DNA from: Massilia sp. ST3
GTDB taxonomy: Bacteria > Pseudomonadota > Gammaproteobacteria > Burkholderiales > Burkholderiaceae_D
Length of the DNA: 64,000 nucleotides
Direction of reading: 5' to 3'
Assembly (NCBI RefSeq): GCF_018119405.1
Contig: NZ_JAGPWC010000026.1
Span: 1 to 64,000 of the forward strand
Part shown: piece by piece, positions 39,874 to 48,338 of the stretch
How positions within the stretch are numbered: the first letter of the stretch is position 1
Layout: each line of letters starts with the position of its first letter
Made by a program: the position numbers and the translations under genes
Notes under the pieces: generated by a model
Databases searched by the model: none
The model's input: the letters and a program-made list of their open reading frames with translations, nothing else
Told to the model about the DNA's origin: nothing

Positions 39874-40623
39874 TTAGCTGGCTGCGCGGATGATTGCCAG
39901 GAAATCTTCCGCCTTCAGGGCGGCGCCGCCGATCAGGCCGCCGTCGATGTCGGCCTGGGCCATCAGGTCTGCGGCATTGTCCGGCTTCATGCTGCCGCCG
40001 TAAAGGATGGCGATGGATTCCGCCGCCACGGCGTTGCAGGCACGCAGCTGGGTGCGCAACTGGGCATGGACTTCCTGCGCCATGGCCGGGGTCGCGGTCT
40101 TGCCGGTGCCGATCGCCCAGACCGGCTCGTAGGCGACGACGATCTTGGCGATCGCGTCCTTGCCCAGCAGTTCCAGCACGGCGTCCAGCTGGGCGCCGAC
40201 CACGGCATTGGTCTCCCCTGCCTCGCGCTCGCCCAGGGTCTCGCCGACGCAGACGATCGGGGTCAGGCCGGCGTCCAGCGCCGCCTGCGCCTTGCGCGCC
40301 ACCAGCGCGTTCGACTCGCCATGGTAGGCGCGGCGCTCGGAGTGGCCGACGATCACATAGCGGCAATGGAAATCGAGCAGCATCGACGCCGCCACCTCTC
40401 CGGTGAAGGCGCCGCCCGGCTGGGTCGAGACGTCCTGGGCGCCCCAGGCGAGCTTGCTGCCCTGAAGCAGTTGTTCGCACTGGAAGAGATAGGGAGACGG
40501 CACGCAGACCGCGCATGCGGCGGCGCTGCCTTCGAGGCCTGCGAGAATACCGGTGAGCAGCGCGGCGTTCGCTTCGCGGCTGCCGTTCATCTTCCAGTTA
40601 CCTACGACGAGTTTGGGACGCAT
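39874..40623 (-). CDS. tpiA: Triosephosphate isomerase
   Basis: 249 residues, full length. Interconverts dihydroxyacetone phosphate and glyceraldehyde 3-phosphate. [10 protein letters not shown] (Asn and Lys), VIVGHSERR (catalytic His), [17 protein letters not shown] (catalytic Glu) and [12 protein letters not shown] (phosphate loop) are all present. First gene of tpiA-secG, with a strong promoter upstream. Confidence 0.98.
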   Translation of the reverse strand: MRPKLVVGNWKMNGSREANAALLTGILAGLEGSAAACAVCVPSPYLFQCEQLLQGSKLAWGAQDVSTQPGGAFTGEVAASMLLDFHCRYVIVGHSERRAYHGESNALVARKAQAALDAGLTPIVCVGETLGEREAGETNAVVGAQLDAVLELLGKDAIAKIVVAYEPVWAIGTGKTATPAMAQEVHAQLRTQLRACNAVAAESIAILYGGSMKPDNAADLMAQADIDGGLIGGAALKAEDFLAIIRAAS

Positions 40624-40649
40624 ACTACCCCACAGTCAAATAACCCGCT

Positions 40650-40678
40650 ATTTTAGCGGTCGATCATATGGCGGTCAA
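40650..40678 (-). promoter_or_regulatory. Promoter of tpiA-secG
   Basis: Minus strand: TTGACC, 17-base spacer, TAAAAT; the -10 box ends 27 bases before the tpiA ATG. The best sigma-70 match in the window. Confidence 0.7.
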
Positions 40679-40735
40679 ACAATGGCTGAGCTGGTAAGCC
40701 CGGCCCTGCACCGCCACCCAAATGCAAGTGCGGCC

Positions 40736-41716
40736 TTACAACACTTGCAAGACAATCTTGCCGACGTGGGCGCTCGACTCCATCAGCGCATGGGCCTCGG
40801 CGGCCTGCTCGAGCGGGAAGCTGCGGTAGATCACCGGCTTGAGCTTGCCTTCGCCGAACAGCGGCCAGACCCGTTCGCGCAGCGCGCGCGCGATCGCCGC
40901 CTTGAAGGCCACCGGGCGCGGACGCAGGGTCGAGCCGGTGATCGTCAGGCGGCGGCGCAGCACCTGCCCCATGTCCACATTGGCCTTGGCGCCGCCCAGC
41001 AGCGCGATCACGACGATGCGGCCGTCGTCGGCCAGGCAATCGATTTCACGCGCCACGTAGTCGCCGGCCACCATGTCGAGTATCACGTCGACACCGCGCC
41101 CAGCCGTGAGTTCCTTGACCACGGCAGCAAAGTCTTCGGACCGGTAATTGATGCCGCGCTCGGCGCCGAGTTGCTCGCAGGCGCGGCACTTGTCGTCCGA
41201 GCCGGCCGTCGCGAACACGCGGTGGCCCAGGGCGGTGGCCAGCTGGATGGCCGTCACCCCGATGCCCGAGCCGCCGCCCTGCACCAGCAGGGTCTCGCCC
41301 TCGGCCAGGCGGGCGCGGTCGAAGACGTTGCTCCAGACGGTGAAGAAGGTTTCCGGCAAGGTGGCCGCTTCCAGCGGGCTCAAGCCCGGCGGCAGCGGCA
41401 GGCACTGCTCGAGCGGCGCCGTGCAGTATTCGGCATAGCCGCCACCCTGCACCAGCGCGCAGACCAGGTCGCCTTTCCTGAAACCGCTGTCGCCCAGCTC
41501 GCCATCGACGATCTCGCCGGCCACCTCCAGGCCCGGCAAATCGGAGGCGCCTGGCGGCACCGGGTAGTGGCCCAGGCGCTGCAGCACGTCCGGGCGGTTG
41601 ATGCCGGCGGCGTGCACCTTGATCAGGACTTCGCCTCCCTTGAGCTGGGGCAGCGGACGCTCGCACAGCTGGAGGACCTCCGGCTTGCCAGGCTGGGTGA
41701 TTTCGATGGCGCGCAT
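40736..41716 (-). CDS. NAD(P)H quinone oxidoreductase, zinc-independent MDR family
   Basis: 326 residues from MRAIEITQPGKPEVLQL. GroES-like N-terminal part (HAAGINRPDVLQRLGHYPVP, LPGLEVAGEIVDG) lacks zinc ligands; the Rossmann part has LLVQGGGSGIGVTAIQLA. It matches the QOR / PIG3 group, which reduces quinones with NADPH. The start has GGAG 6 bases upstream; ATG 41728 is also in frame. It is divergent from the DsbD-like gene and upstream of tpiA. Confidence 0.93.
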   Translation of the reverse strand: MRAIEITQPGKPEVLQLCERPLPQLKGGEVLIKVHAAGINRPDVLQRLGHYPVPPGASDLPGLEVAGEIVDGELGDSGFRKGDLVCALVQGGGYAEYCTAPLEQCLPLPPGLSPLEAATLPETFFTVWSNVFDRARLAEGETLLVQGGGSGIGVTAIQLATALGHRVFATAGSDDKCRACEQLGAERGINYRSEDFAAVVKELTAGRGVDVILDMVAGDYVAREIDCLADDGRIVVIALLGGAKANVDMGQVLRRRLTITGSTLRPRPVAFKAAIARALRERVWPLFGEGKLKPVIYRSFPLEQAAEAHALMESSAHVGKIVLQVL

Positions 41717-41804
41717 GGCTGGCTCCATATTGAAAAAAGCGCAATTGTACGGCACGCGGGGCCACTGCGTCGCTGGGACCACTGGTGCGCGCTCTTGAGA
41801 TGTA

Positions 41805-41834
41805 AATACAGCAACATACTGTTTGATCTGTCAA
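41805..41834 (-). promoter_or_regulatory. Promoter of the quinone oxidoreductase gene
   Basis: Minus strand: perfect TTGACA (41829-41834), 18-base spacer, TGTATT (41805-41810). It overlaps the opposing promoter at 41823-41852. Confidence 0.45.
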
Positions 41835-41852
41835 CAATACTGCGCGTACACT
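41823..41852 (+). promoter_or_regulatory. Possible promoter of the DsbD-like gene
   Basis: TTGATC, 18-base spacer, TACACT; 39 bases before the ATG at 41891. It shares bases with the minus-strand TTGACA. Confidence 0.35.
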
Positions 41853-41890
41853 GGATCCGATCGCCTGCCAACCTGAGGATCCGTCTCCGC

Positions 41891-44011
41891 ATGCGCTACC
41901 TTGTCCCGCCCGCCCGTAAGTTCTGGCAAGCATTGGCCATGGCACTCATGCTTGCCGTCCTCAAGTCGGCGCCGGCCGCGGCCGAGGAGAGCAATCTGCG
42001 GCAAAGCCCGCGCGCCACGGTGTCCCTGGTCAGCGACCATGCCGCCGTCAGCCCGGGACAGACCCTGCGCGTAGGCCTGCGCCAGCGCCTGGCGCCGCAC
42101 TGGCATACCTACTGGAAGAATCCGGGCGACGCGGGTTCGCCGCCGAACATCGCCTTCGAGACCCCGCCCGGGGTCGACGTCGGCCCCATCGACTGGCCGG
42201 GTCCCGACCGCTTCCTCGTCGGTCCGGTGGCCAGCTACGGTTACGAGAACGAGATCGTCTTCCCCATGCGCCTGTCCATCCCGCGCGATGCGCGGCCCGG
42301 CAGCCAGGTCGTCATCGCGGCGAACGCCGACTGGGTGGTCTGCGAAAAGGAATGCATTCCGGAGGACGGCAGCTTCCGCCTGGTCCTGCCGGTCGAGGCG
42401 GCCGCGCGCCCGGCAAAGGCGGCCATTCTTGCCGCCTTCGGCATTGCCGATGCGCGCAAGCCGCAGCCGGCGCCATGGAAGGCCGCGCTGGGCGCCGGGA
42501 CATCGGGTCTGCAATTGCGCATCAGCGGCCCCGGCATTTCCGCGCAAACCGTGCGCGCCGCCCTGTACTTCCCCGATACCTGGGGCGTGGTCGACCACGC
42601 CGCCGCCCAGTCCCTCGAGGTCAAGCAGGACGCCCTGAGTTTGACCTTGCCCAAGGGCCAGAGTCCTGCCCCCGGCGCGGCGGCGGGCGTCCTGATGGTG
42701 ACCGATGGCGGTGGCCAGAAGCGCTGGTTCGCGATGCAGCCGGCCGCAGGATCGGCTGCAGGTCCGGACACGGAATCGGGACCGCAGGCGCCGCCCGCTT
42801 CCGCCCTGCCGCTCTGGCAGATGGCCGCCTTCGCCTTTCTCGGCGGCGTGATCCTGAACCTGATGCCTTGCGTCTTCCCCGTGCTGGCGATCAAGGCCAC
42901 GGCCGTGGCCGGCATGTCCGGCGGCGACCGCCGCGCCGTGCGCCTGTCCGGCGTGTTCTATACCCTGGGGGTCCTGGCCGCCTTCATGGCCCTGGCCCTG
43001 GCCCTGCTGGCGGTGCGCGCGGGTGGGCAGGCAGTCGGCTGGGGCTTCCAGTTCCAGTCGCCCCTGTTCGTGGCCGCGATGTGCTGGCTGATGCTGGCGA
43101 TCGGACTGAACCTGTCCGGCGTGTTCGAGGTCGGCGGATCGCTGGCCGGCGCCGGCCAGCAGCTGGCGGACCGCAAGGGACACGCCGGCAGCTTCTTCAC
43201 CGGCTTGCTGGCCGTGGTGGTGGCGACGCCCTGCACCGCTCCCTTCATGGGCGCGGCGATCGGTTCGGCGCTGGCGGCGCCGGCCGGCGTCAGCCTGCTG
43301 GTGTTCGCGATGATGGGCCTCGGCCTGGCCCTGCCCTTCCTGCTGCTGGGCCTGTTCCCTGCAGTGGCCCGGCGCCTGCCCCGGCCAGGCATGTGGATGC
43401 TGAGGCTGCGCCAGGCGATGGCCTTCCCGATGTATGCGACGGCGGCCTGGCTGCTGTGGGTGCTGGCCCAGCAGGCGGGCGAATCCGGCCTGCGCCTGGC
43501 GCTGGCCGGCAGCGTGCTGGTCGGCCTGGCGGCCTGGCTGGTGGGGCTGGGCCAGCAAGGCGCCGGCAAGCCGTGGTGGCCACGCGGCGCGGCGCTGGCC
43601 GGCGTGGCCGCGCTGGCCGCCCTGGCGCCGGGCTTGCAGGATGCGGCGCCGCAGGCTGCGCCGTCCCGGCAGTCCGCACAGTTCGAAGCCTACAGCGCCG
43701 AGCGGCTCGCCAGCCTGCGCGCCGAAGGCAAGCCGGTCTTCGTCAACATGACCGCCGCCTGGTGCATTACCTGCCTGGTCAACGAACGCACGACCCTGTC
43801 GACAGCCGCCGTGAAGGACGCGATGCGGGCGCGCCAGGTGGTCTACATGAAGGGCGACTGGACCAATCGCGATCCCGCGATCACGGCCTTCCTGCGCTCC
43901 TTCCAGCGCGACGGCCTGCCCTTCTATGTGTTTTATCCGGCCGGAAAGGACGCAGTGGTGCTGCCGCCGGTCCTGACCGAGTCGATCGTAACGCAAACGC
44001 TCACGCAGTAG
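41891..44011 (+). CDS. DsbD/ScsB-type thiol:disulfide interchange protein
   Basis: 706 residues. Signal peptide (about 1-33, ending APAAAE), then an N-terminal periplasmic domain of the ScsB/DsbC-corrector type (LAPHWHTYWKNPGDAGSPPN; cysteines in VVCEKECIPEDG). Eight membrane helices carry LNLMPCVFPVLAIKA and VVATPCTAPFMGAAIG, the two redox cysteines of the transport core. The C-terminal thioredoxin domain has AAWCITCLVNERT (CxxC). It moves reducing power from cytoplasmic thioredoxin to periplasmic partners. A secreted thioredoxin-fold protein follows 40 bases later and is a likely partner. Confidence 0.92.
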   Translation: MRYLVPPARKFWQALAMALMLAVLKSAPAAAEESNLRQSPRATVSLVSDHAAVSPGQTLRVGLRQRLAPHWHTYWKNPGDAGSPPNIAFETPPGVDVGPIDWPGPDRFLVGPVASYGYENEIVFPMRLSIPRDARPGSQVVIAANADWVVCEKECIPEDGSFRLVLPVEAAARPAKAAILAAFGIADARKPQPAPWKAALGAGTSGLQLRISGPGISAQTVRAALYFPDTWGVVDHAAAQSLEVKQDALSLTLPKGQSPAPGAAAGVLMVTDGGGQKRWFAMQPAAGSAAGPDTESGPQAPPASALPLWQMAAFAFLGGVILNLMPCVFPVLAIKATAVAGMSGGDRRAVRLSGVFYTLGVLAAFMALALALLAVRAGGQAVGWGFQFQSPLFVAAMCWLMLAIGLNLSGVFEVGGSLAGAGQQLADRKGHAGSFFTGLLAVVVATPCTAPFMGAAIGSALAAPAGVSLLVFAMMGLGLALPFLLLGLFPAVARRLPRPGMWMLRLRQAMAFPMYATAAWLLWVLAQQAGESGLRLALAGSVLVGLAAWLVGLGQQGAGKPWWPRGAALAGVAALAALAPGLQDAAPQAAPSRQSAQFEAYSAERLASLRAEGKPVFVNMTAAWCITCLVNERTTLSTAAVKDAMRARQVVYMKGDWTNRDPAITAFLRSFQRDGLPFYVFYPAGKDAVVLPPVLTESIVTQTLTQ

Positions 44012-44051
44012 TCCGGGTTTTTCCACCATTCACTTCGATAAAGGGGATCAC

Positions 44052-44690
44052 ATGAACCGTCTTTCACGCCGCGCCGCGCTGCGCACCGCCATCCTGGCCA
44101 CCACTCTGCTCGGCGCGGGTCTTCCTGCCCTGCCGGCCATGGCGGCGCCCGCGGTCGGGCAGCCGGCGCCGGATTTCACGGCGGTCGACAGCAAGGGGAA
44201 GCAGCACAAGCTGGCCGATCTCAAGGGCAAGGTCGTGGTGCTGGAATGGACCAACCATGAGTGCCCCTACGTGAAGAAGCACTACGGCTCGTCGAACATG
44301 CAGAACCTGCAGCAGCAGGCCAGGCAGGCGGGCGTGGTGTGGCTGAGCGTGATTTCCTCGGCCCCTGGCGAGCAGGGAAGTGTCGACGGCGCCAGGGCCG
44401 ACGAATTGACCGCCAGCCGCAAGGCCGCCCCGGCCGCGGTCCTGCTCGACCCGCAAGGCGGCATCGGCAAGGCCTACGATGCGCGCACCACGCCGCATAT
44501 GTACGTGATCGATACCAAGGGGGTGCTGCGCTACGCGGGCGGGATCGACAGCATCCCCTCGGCCAAGGTCGACGACATCGCCAGGGCCGAGCCGCTGTTC
44601 AAGACTGCGATGGAGTCCGTGCTGAAGGGCGAGGAGGTCAAGCAGGCCGTCACGCGTCCGTATGGCTGCGGCGTGAAGTACAAGTCCTGA
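44052..44690 (+). CDS. Exported redoxin-family (thioredoxin-fold) protein, Tat-type signal
   Basis: 212 residues. N-terminus RLSRRAALRTAILATTLLGA has a twin-arginine motif and a hydrophobic stretch, cleaved near AMA-AP. The redoxin fold shows GQPAPDFTAVDSKGKQHKL and LEWTNHECPYVKKHYGSS, with a single Cys in the HECPYV site and another cysteine near the end (YGCGVKYK). Relatives are called AhpC/TSA or redoxin. Not a full CxxC thioredoxin, so peroxidase or sulfenic-acid chemistry is possible. It is probably fed by the DsbD-like protein upstream. Confidence 0.85.
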   Translation: MNRLSRRAALRTAILATTLLGAGLPALPAMAAPAVGQPAPDFTAVDSKGKQHKLADLKGKVVVLEWTNHECPYVKKHYGSSNMQNLQQQARQAGVVWLSVISSAPGEQGSVDGARADELTASRKAAPAAVLLDPQGGIGKAYDARTTPHMYVIDTKGVLRYAGGIDSIPSAKVDDIARAEPLFKTAMESVLKGEEVKQAVTRPYGCGVKYKS

Positions 44691-44764
44691 AGCCGGCGCC
44701 GGCCACCGCGGCACGGCAGGAGACGAAGGCGAAATCCATTGAGAGGTATGATCGCTGCAACAAG

Positions 44765-44782
44765 GCCAGGCGTGCGCCTGGC
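44765..44782 (+). repeat. Small hairpin in the leader of the lipoprotein gene
   Basis: Perfect inverted repeat GCCAGGCG / CGCCTGGC separated by two bases, 26 bases before the ATG at 44808. It could be a terminator without T-tract for the upstream gene or a leader hairpin. Confidence 0.4.
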
Positions 44783-44807
44783 TGATCACTTGCTTAAGGA
44801 GAACGCT

Positions 44808-45095
44808 ATGCGCGCCATGATGCTGACGGCAGCAAGCGCATTTTGCTTGCTCGGGTGTATGACACCGCAAGAAAAGGCACTAAAGCAACAAGCTGAGATG
44901 GACCGCATGATGGCCGAGTTCGGGCCGGCCTGCGTCCAGCTCGGCTACGCCGCGAATTCCGACCCCTGGAGAAACTGCGTGCTTCAGCTGGCCGCGAAGG
45001 ACGGCAGGTACGAGGGCGTCTCGACGTCCATCTTCGGCAGCTGGGGCCGCTGGGGTGGCTCGGGCGTCGGCATCGGCATCGGGATAGGACGCTAG
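44808..45095 (+). CDS. Small putative lipoprotein
   Basis: 95 residues. Start supported by AAGGAG 6 bases upstream. N-terminal helix then the lipobox LLGC (Cys about residue 19), so likely a lipid-anchored envelope protein. The middle has two cysteines (PACVQLGY and RNCVLQL) and the C-terminus is Gly/Ile-rich (GGSGVGIGIGIGR). No family recognised. Confidence 0.7.
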   Translation: MRAMMLTAASAFCLLGCMTPQEKALKQQAEMDRMMAEFGPACVQLGYAANSDPWRNCVLQLAAKDGRYEGVSTSIFGSWGRWGGSGVGIGIGIGR

Positions 45096-45141
45096 CTCAA
45101 CACGCGGCCATCGGCCGCTGCCGCCGGCGGCTCTTGCCGCC

Positions 45142-45753
45142 TCAGGACCCGTCCCCCGTCCGCGACGCCGTCGGCAACGGCGTCCCCGGCCGCCAGGTGC
45201 GCGACAGCGACTGCGCCTCCTCGATCTGCTCCTGCGTCATCTGGCGCGAGATCGCGGCGCGCTGGTCGACCGCGTTGCGGTTGCCGCTGGCCGCCGCCAG
45301 GTTCCACAGCATATAGGCCAGCACCATGTCCTGCGGCATGCCGGCCTGGTGGTAGCGGTACATCAGCCCCAGCGCATGCTGGGCCTCGGCATGTCCCTGC
45401 TCCGCCGCCCGCCGGAACCAGGTGACGGCATGCTTCTGGTCCTGCGGCACGGAATTGCCGGTGTAGTACATGGCGCCCACCACGTACTGCGCGTCGGCCT
45501 TGCCTTGCAGCGCGGCCTTGTGGTGCCAGGAGAAAGCCTGCTTGTAGTCGCGCGCGACGCCGCGTCCCATGTAATACATCAGGCCCAGCAAATGCTGGGC
45601 GTCCGCGTTGCCGGCTTTGGCAAGCGGACTGATCTCCTTCAGCGCCAGCGCGTAGTTGCGGGCGTTATACGCGCTCGCCCCTTCCGCGAAACCGGCCTGG
45701 GCACTCAGGTGCAGGCCGAACGCGACTGCGAACGCTACGATTATTTTTTTCAT
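45142..45753 (-). CDS. Secreted Sel1-repeat (TPR-like) protein
   Basis: 203 residues with signal peptide (MKKIIVAFAVAFGLHLSAQA). Three Sel1 repeats (AQHLLGLMYYMGRGVARDY, AQYVVGAMYYTGNSVPQDQ, AQHALGLMYRYHQAGMPQD) at about 50-155, each of about 36 residues. Sel1 repeats bind proteins and occur in periplasmic regulators. Role unknown here. It is followed in the same direction by no gene, and a convergent lipoprotein gene lies at its end. Confidence 0.9.
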   Translation of the reverse strand: MKKIIVAFAVAFGLHLSAQAGFAEGASAYNARNYALALKEISPLAKAGNADAQHLLGLMYYMGRGVARDYKQAFSWHHKAALQGKADAQYVVGAMYYTGNSVPQDQKHAVTWFRRAAEQGHAEAQHALGLMYRYHQAGMPQDMVLAYMLWNLAAASGNRNAVDQRAAISRQMTQEQIEEAQSLSRTWRPGTPLPTASRTGDGS

Positions 45754-45826
45754 GTCTCGTGCATGGAGTCAGGATCTCTACGTACCCTTGGTCCTGGTCT
45801 CAGGACTCCCGTTATGTTGTTCTTGT

Positions 45827-46609
45827 TTACTTCCAGCTCACCTTGCCCAGCCCCTCGACCTCGACCTTGCGGTTCTGCGGCTTGCCGTAGACCGTCACCG
45901 AGCCCATGCCCGACAAGGTCAGGTTGGCGTTGCCCTGCGCATTCACGGTGGCATTGCCCAGGCCGGACAGCTCCAGGTTCACGGTTTCCGCCGCACATTG
46001 CTGGGCATCCAGGCCGCCCAGCCCGCCGAGCTCCGCCTTGAGCAGCTTGCTGCGTCCCGACAGGGTGACGAAGCCGGCGCCGCGCAGGTTCAGGTCGATG
46101 CTTTCGCTATTGATCCCGTGCACGCGCATGCTGCCCACGCCGCCCAGGTTGGCCGATATCACGCGGTAGTTCGATGATACATTCATCGAGCCGGCCCCAT
46201 CGAGGGTGAGTTCGAGTTCTTCACCGGAGAAGCCGCTGACTTCGGTGGAGCCGACGCTTTCGGACGACACCTCGCGCAGGCTCGGCAGTACCAGCTCGGC
46301 GCGCAGGCCCGAGCCACGGCCGATGTTCAGGCTCACGCCGCGCGTCTCGGTATCGATATTCAAGGTGTCGCCGCTCTGCAGCGTCGTGGTCTTGCCCAGC
46401 AGGCGCGGATCGCCGGTCAGCACCAGGGTGGCGTTGCTGCCCTGGCGGATCTTCATGTCGACCACCCCGTCCAGCTTGACGCGCACTACGCGCGCATCGA
46501 TCGGGCGGGTCTCCGTGGCCACTTCCGGCGCGGCGCTCGCCACGCCCGCGAAACCATAGGCGGCGCACAGGGTGGCCAGCGCCACGCCCTGCTTGATCAG
46601 GTGATTCAT
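45827..46609 (-). CDS. Secreted GIN-domain protein (DUF2807)
   Basis: 260 residues with a signal peptide (ending VASAAPE). The rest is a right-handed beta-helix-like run with repeats of about 20 residues: VRVKLDGVVDMKIRQGSNAT, LELTLDGAGSMNV, ANLGGVGSMRVHG, DLNLRGAGFVTLSG, NLELSGLGNATVN. This is the putative auto-transporter adhesin head GIN domain (DUF2807). AAGGA lies 7 bases from the start. Envelope or surface role is inferred; there is no beta-barrel, so it is not an autotransporter itself. Confidence 0.9.
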   Translation of the reverse strand: MNHLIKQGVALATLCAAYGFAGVASAAPEVATETRPIDARVVRVKLDGVVDMKIRQGSNATLVLTGDPRLLGKTTTLQSGDTLNIDTETRGVSLNIGRGSGLRAELVLPSLREVSSESVGSTEVSGFSGEELELTLDGAGSMNVSSNYRVISANLGGVGSMRVHGINSESIDLNLRGAGFVTLSGRSKLLKAELGGLGGLDAQQCAAETVNLELSGLGNATVNAQGNANLTLSGMGSVTVYGKPQNRKVEVEGLGKVSWK

Positions 46610-46918
46610 CCAACATCCTTTCTAGTCTTGTCCGGCCCCGGGACGCTCGTGGCATTCCAGGCAGCATACCTTAGCATGTTGCAACTATATCGTGGTCCCC
46701 CACCCCGCTGCGGGCAGATGCGACGAACTGCACAAAACGCGGAACAGAGCGCAGATCCGGCGGACGGATGTCCCTCGCGCAAACTTCGACAACACATGAG
46801 CTGGCGCAATAAAAAGATTACTTATTGACATGACATTGCGCTAAGATGCGGACCTTGACGGCACGCAAAGCTGTCATCAAAAAAGCTCACTTTTCAGAGT
46901 TCATTTTCGAGGTCACCC
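46610..46918. other. Intergenic region between the GIN gene and the M16 operon
   Basis: 309 bases of lower GC than its surroundings. It must hold divergent promoters: for the plus strand TTGACA at about 46825 lacks a -10 box at the right distance; for the minus strand nothing definite. No gene seen. Confidence 0.4.
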
Positions 46919-48328
46919 ATGCGCATGCGCCAATTACCTGTTTTGCTGGCCGGGCTCACCGTTTCGCTGTCGGCGTTCGCCGCCAAGTCGGACCAGTGGA
47001 CGCTTCCGGTCAACGTCAAGAAACTCGATAACGGCCTGACCGTCATCGTCTCGGAAGACCGCAGCTCGCCGACGGTCGGCGTCTCGGTGGTTTATCATGT
47101 GGGCATGCGCCTCGAGCCGAAGAACCGCACCGGCTTCGCCCACCTGTTCGAACACCTGATGTTCCAGGGCACGCCGAACGCGCCGAAGGGCGTGTTCGAC
47201 ACCACCATCACCGCCGGCGGCGGCCGCAACAACGGCTCGACCCGTCCTGACTTCACCAACTACATCGAGACCGCGCCGGCATCGGCGCTGGAGCCGATCC
47301 TGTGGCTGGAAGCGGACCGGATGAAGACCCTCGATTTCAACGCGGCGACCCTGAAGAACCAGCAGGACGTGGTCAAGGAAGAGATCCGCGTGAACGTGAA
47401 GAACCAGCCCTACGGCGGCTTCATGTGGATCGACATCAGCCAGCAGGCCTTCCAGAAATGGGAGAACAACCACGATGGCTACGGCAGCTTCGAAGACCTG
47501 GAAAACGCCAACCTGGAAGACGTGCGCGCCTTCCACCGCGACTACTATGGCCCCAACAACGCGGTGCTGGCGATCGCCGGCGACATCACGCCGCAGCAGG
47601 GCTTCGCCCTGGCCGAGAAATACTTCGGCAAGATCGCGGCCCGCCCGACCCCGAAACCGGGCGACTTCAGCGAGCCGCTGAACACCGCCGAGAAGCGCGT
47701 GGTGCAGAGCGACGCCCTGGCCCAGGTGCCGGCGATCGCCGCCGCGTGGAAGGTGCCCGAGCGCGGCAGCAAGGATCAGGCGGCGATCGCCGTGCTGGCC
47801 GAGCTGCTGGCCGGCGGCGACGCTTCGCTGTTCTACCAGGGCCTGGTGAAGGGCCGCGAAATCGCCCTCAACGTCGACACCCTGTTCGGCCTGACCAGCC
47901 CATGGGAATACGACGGTCCGACCCTGCTGACCGTGTTCGCGCTGTACAAGCCGAACAGCAGCGCCGATGCCCTGCTCAAGGCCATGGACGAGGAAATCGC
48001 CAAGGTCGCCGAGAAGGGCGTGGACGACGCCACCCTCAAGCGCGTCAAGACCCGCATGATCGCCGACTGGAACAACAAGCTGGAAAGCTTCATCAACCGC
48101 GCCGACACCCTGGCCAAGCTGCAGACCCTGTGGGGCGACGCCAACGTGGTCAACAAGATCCCGGGCTGGATCGAAGGCGTCACATCAAGCGACATCCAGC
48201 GCGCGGTGCGTACCTACATCGTCCCGACCAACCGGACCGTCATCGACCGCAAGCCGGCCGCCATGGTGGCCGCAGCAGGTCAAACCACCGCCCCAGCCAC
48301 CCCTGCGCCTGCCGGCGCCTCGAAATAA
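46919..48328 (+). CDS. M16 family zinc metalloprotease, catalytic member
   Basis: 469 residues with a signal peptide (ending SAFAA). Inverted zinc motif H75-LF-E78-H79 in FAHLFEHLMFQG; the third ligand is E155 (VKEEIRVN), 76 residues on, as in pitrilysin. Two M16 domains of the processing-peptidase type; C-terminal Ala/Pro tail. Periplasmic peptide degradation is likely. GAGG precedes the start. It pairs with the inactive partner 10 bases downstream. Confidence 0.93.
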   Translation: MRMRQLPVLLAGLTVSLSAFAAKSDQWTLPVNVKKLDNGLTVIVSEDRSSPTVGVSVVYHVGMRLEPKNRTGFAHLFEHLMFQGTPNAPKGVFDTTITAGGGRNNGSTRPDFTNYIETAPASALEPILWLEADRMKTLDFNAATLKNQQDVVKEEIRVNVKNQPYGGFMWIDISQQAFQKWENNHDGYGSFEDLENANLEDVRAFHRDYYGPNNAVLAIAGDITPQQGFALAEKYFGKIAARPTPKPGDFSEPLNTAEKRVVQSDALAQVPAIAAAWKVPERGSKDQAAIAVLAELLAGGDASLFYQGLVKGREIALNVDTLFGLTSPWEYDGPTLLTVFALYKPNSSADALLKAMDEEIAKVAEKGVDDATLKRVKTRMIADWNNKLESFINRADTLAKLQTLWGDANVVNKIPGWIEGVTSSDIQRAVRTYIVPTNRTVIDRKPAAMVAAAGQTTAPATPAPAGASK

Positions 48329-48338
48329 GGAGCGCATC

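Noticed and set aside
46820..46845. Sigma-54-like TGACATGACATTGCG upstream of the M16 operon
   Set aside because: The spacing of the two blocks is one base off and the -24 GG is missing, so it does not meet the -24/-12 consensus.
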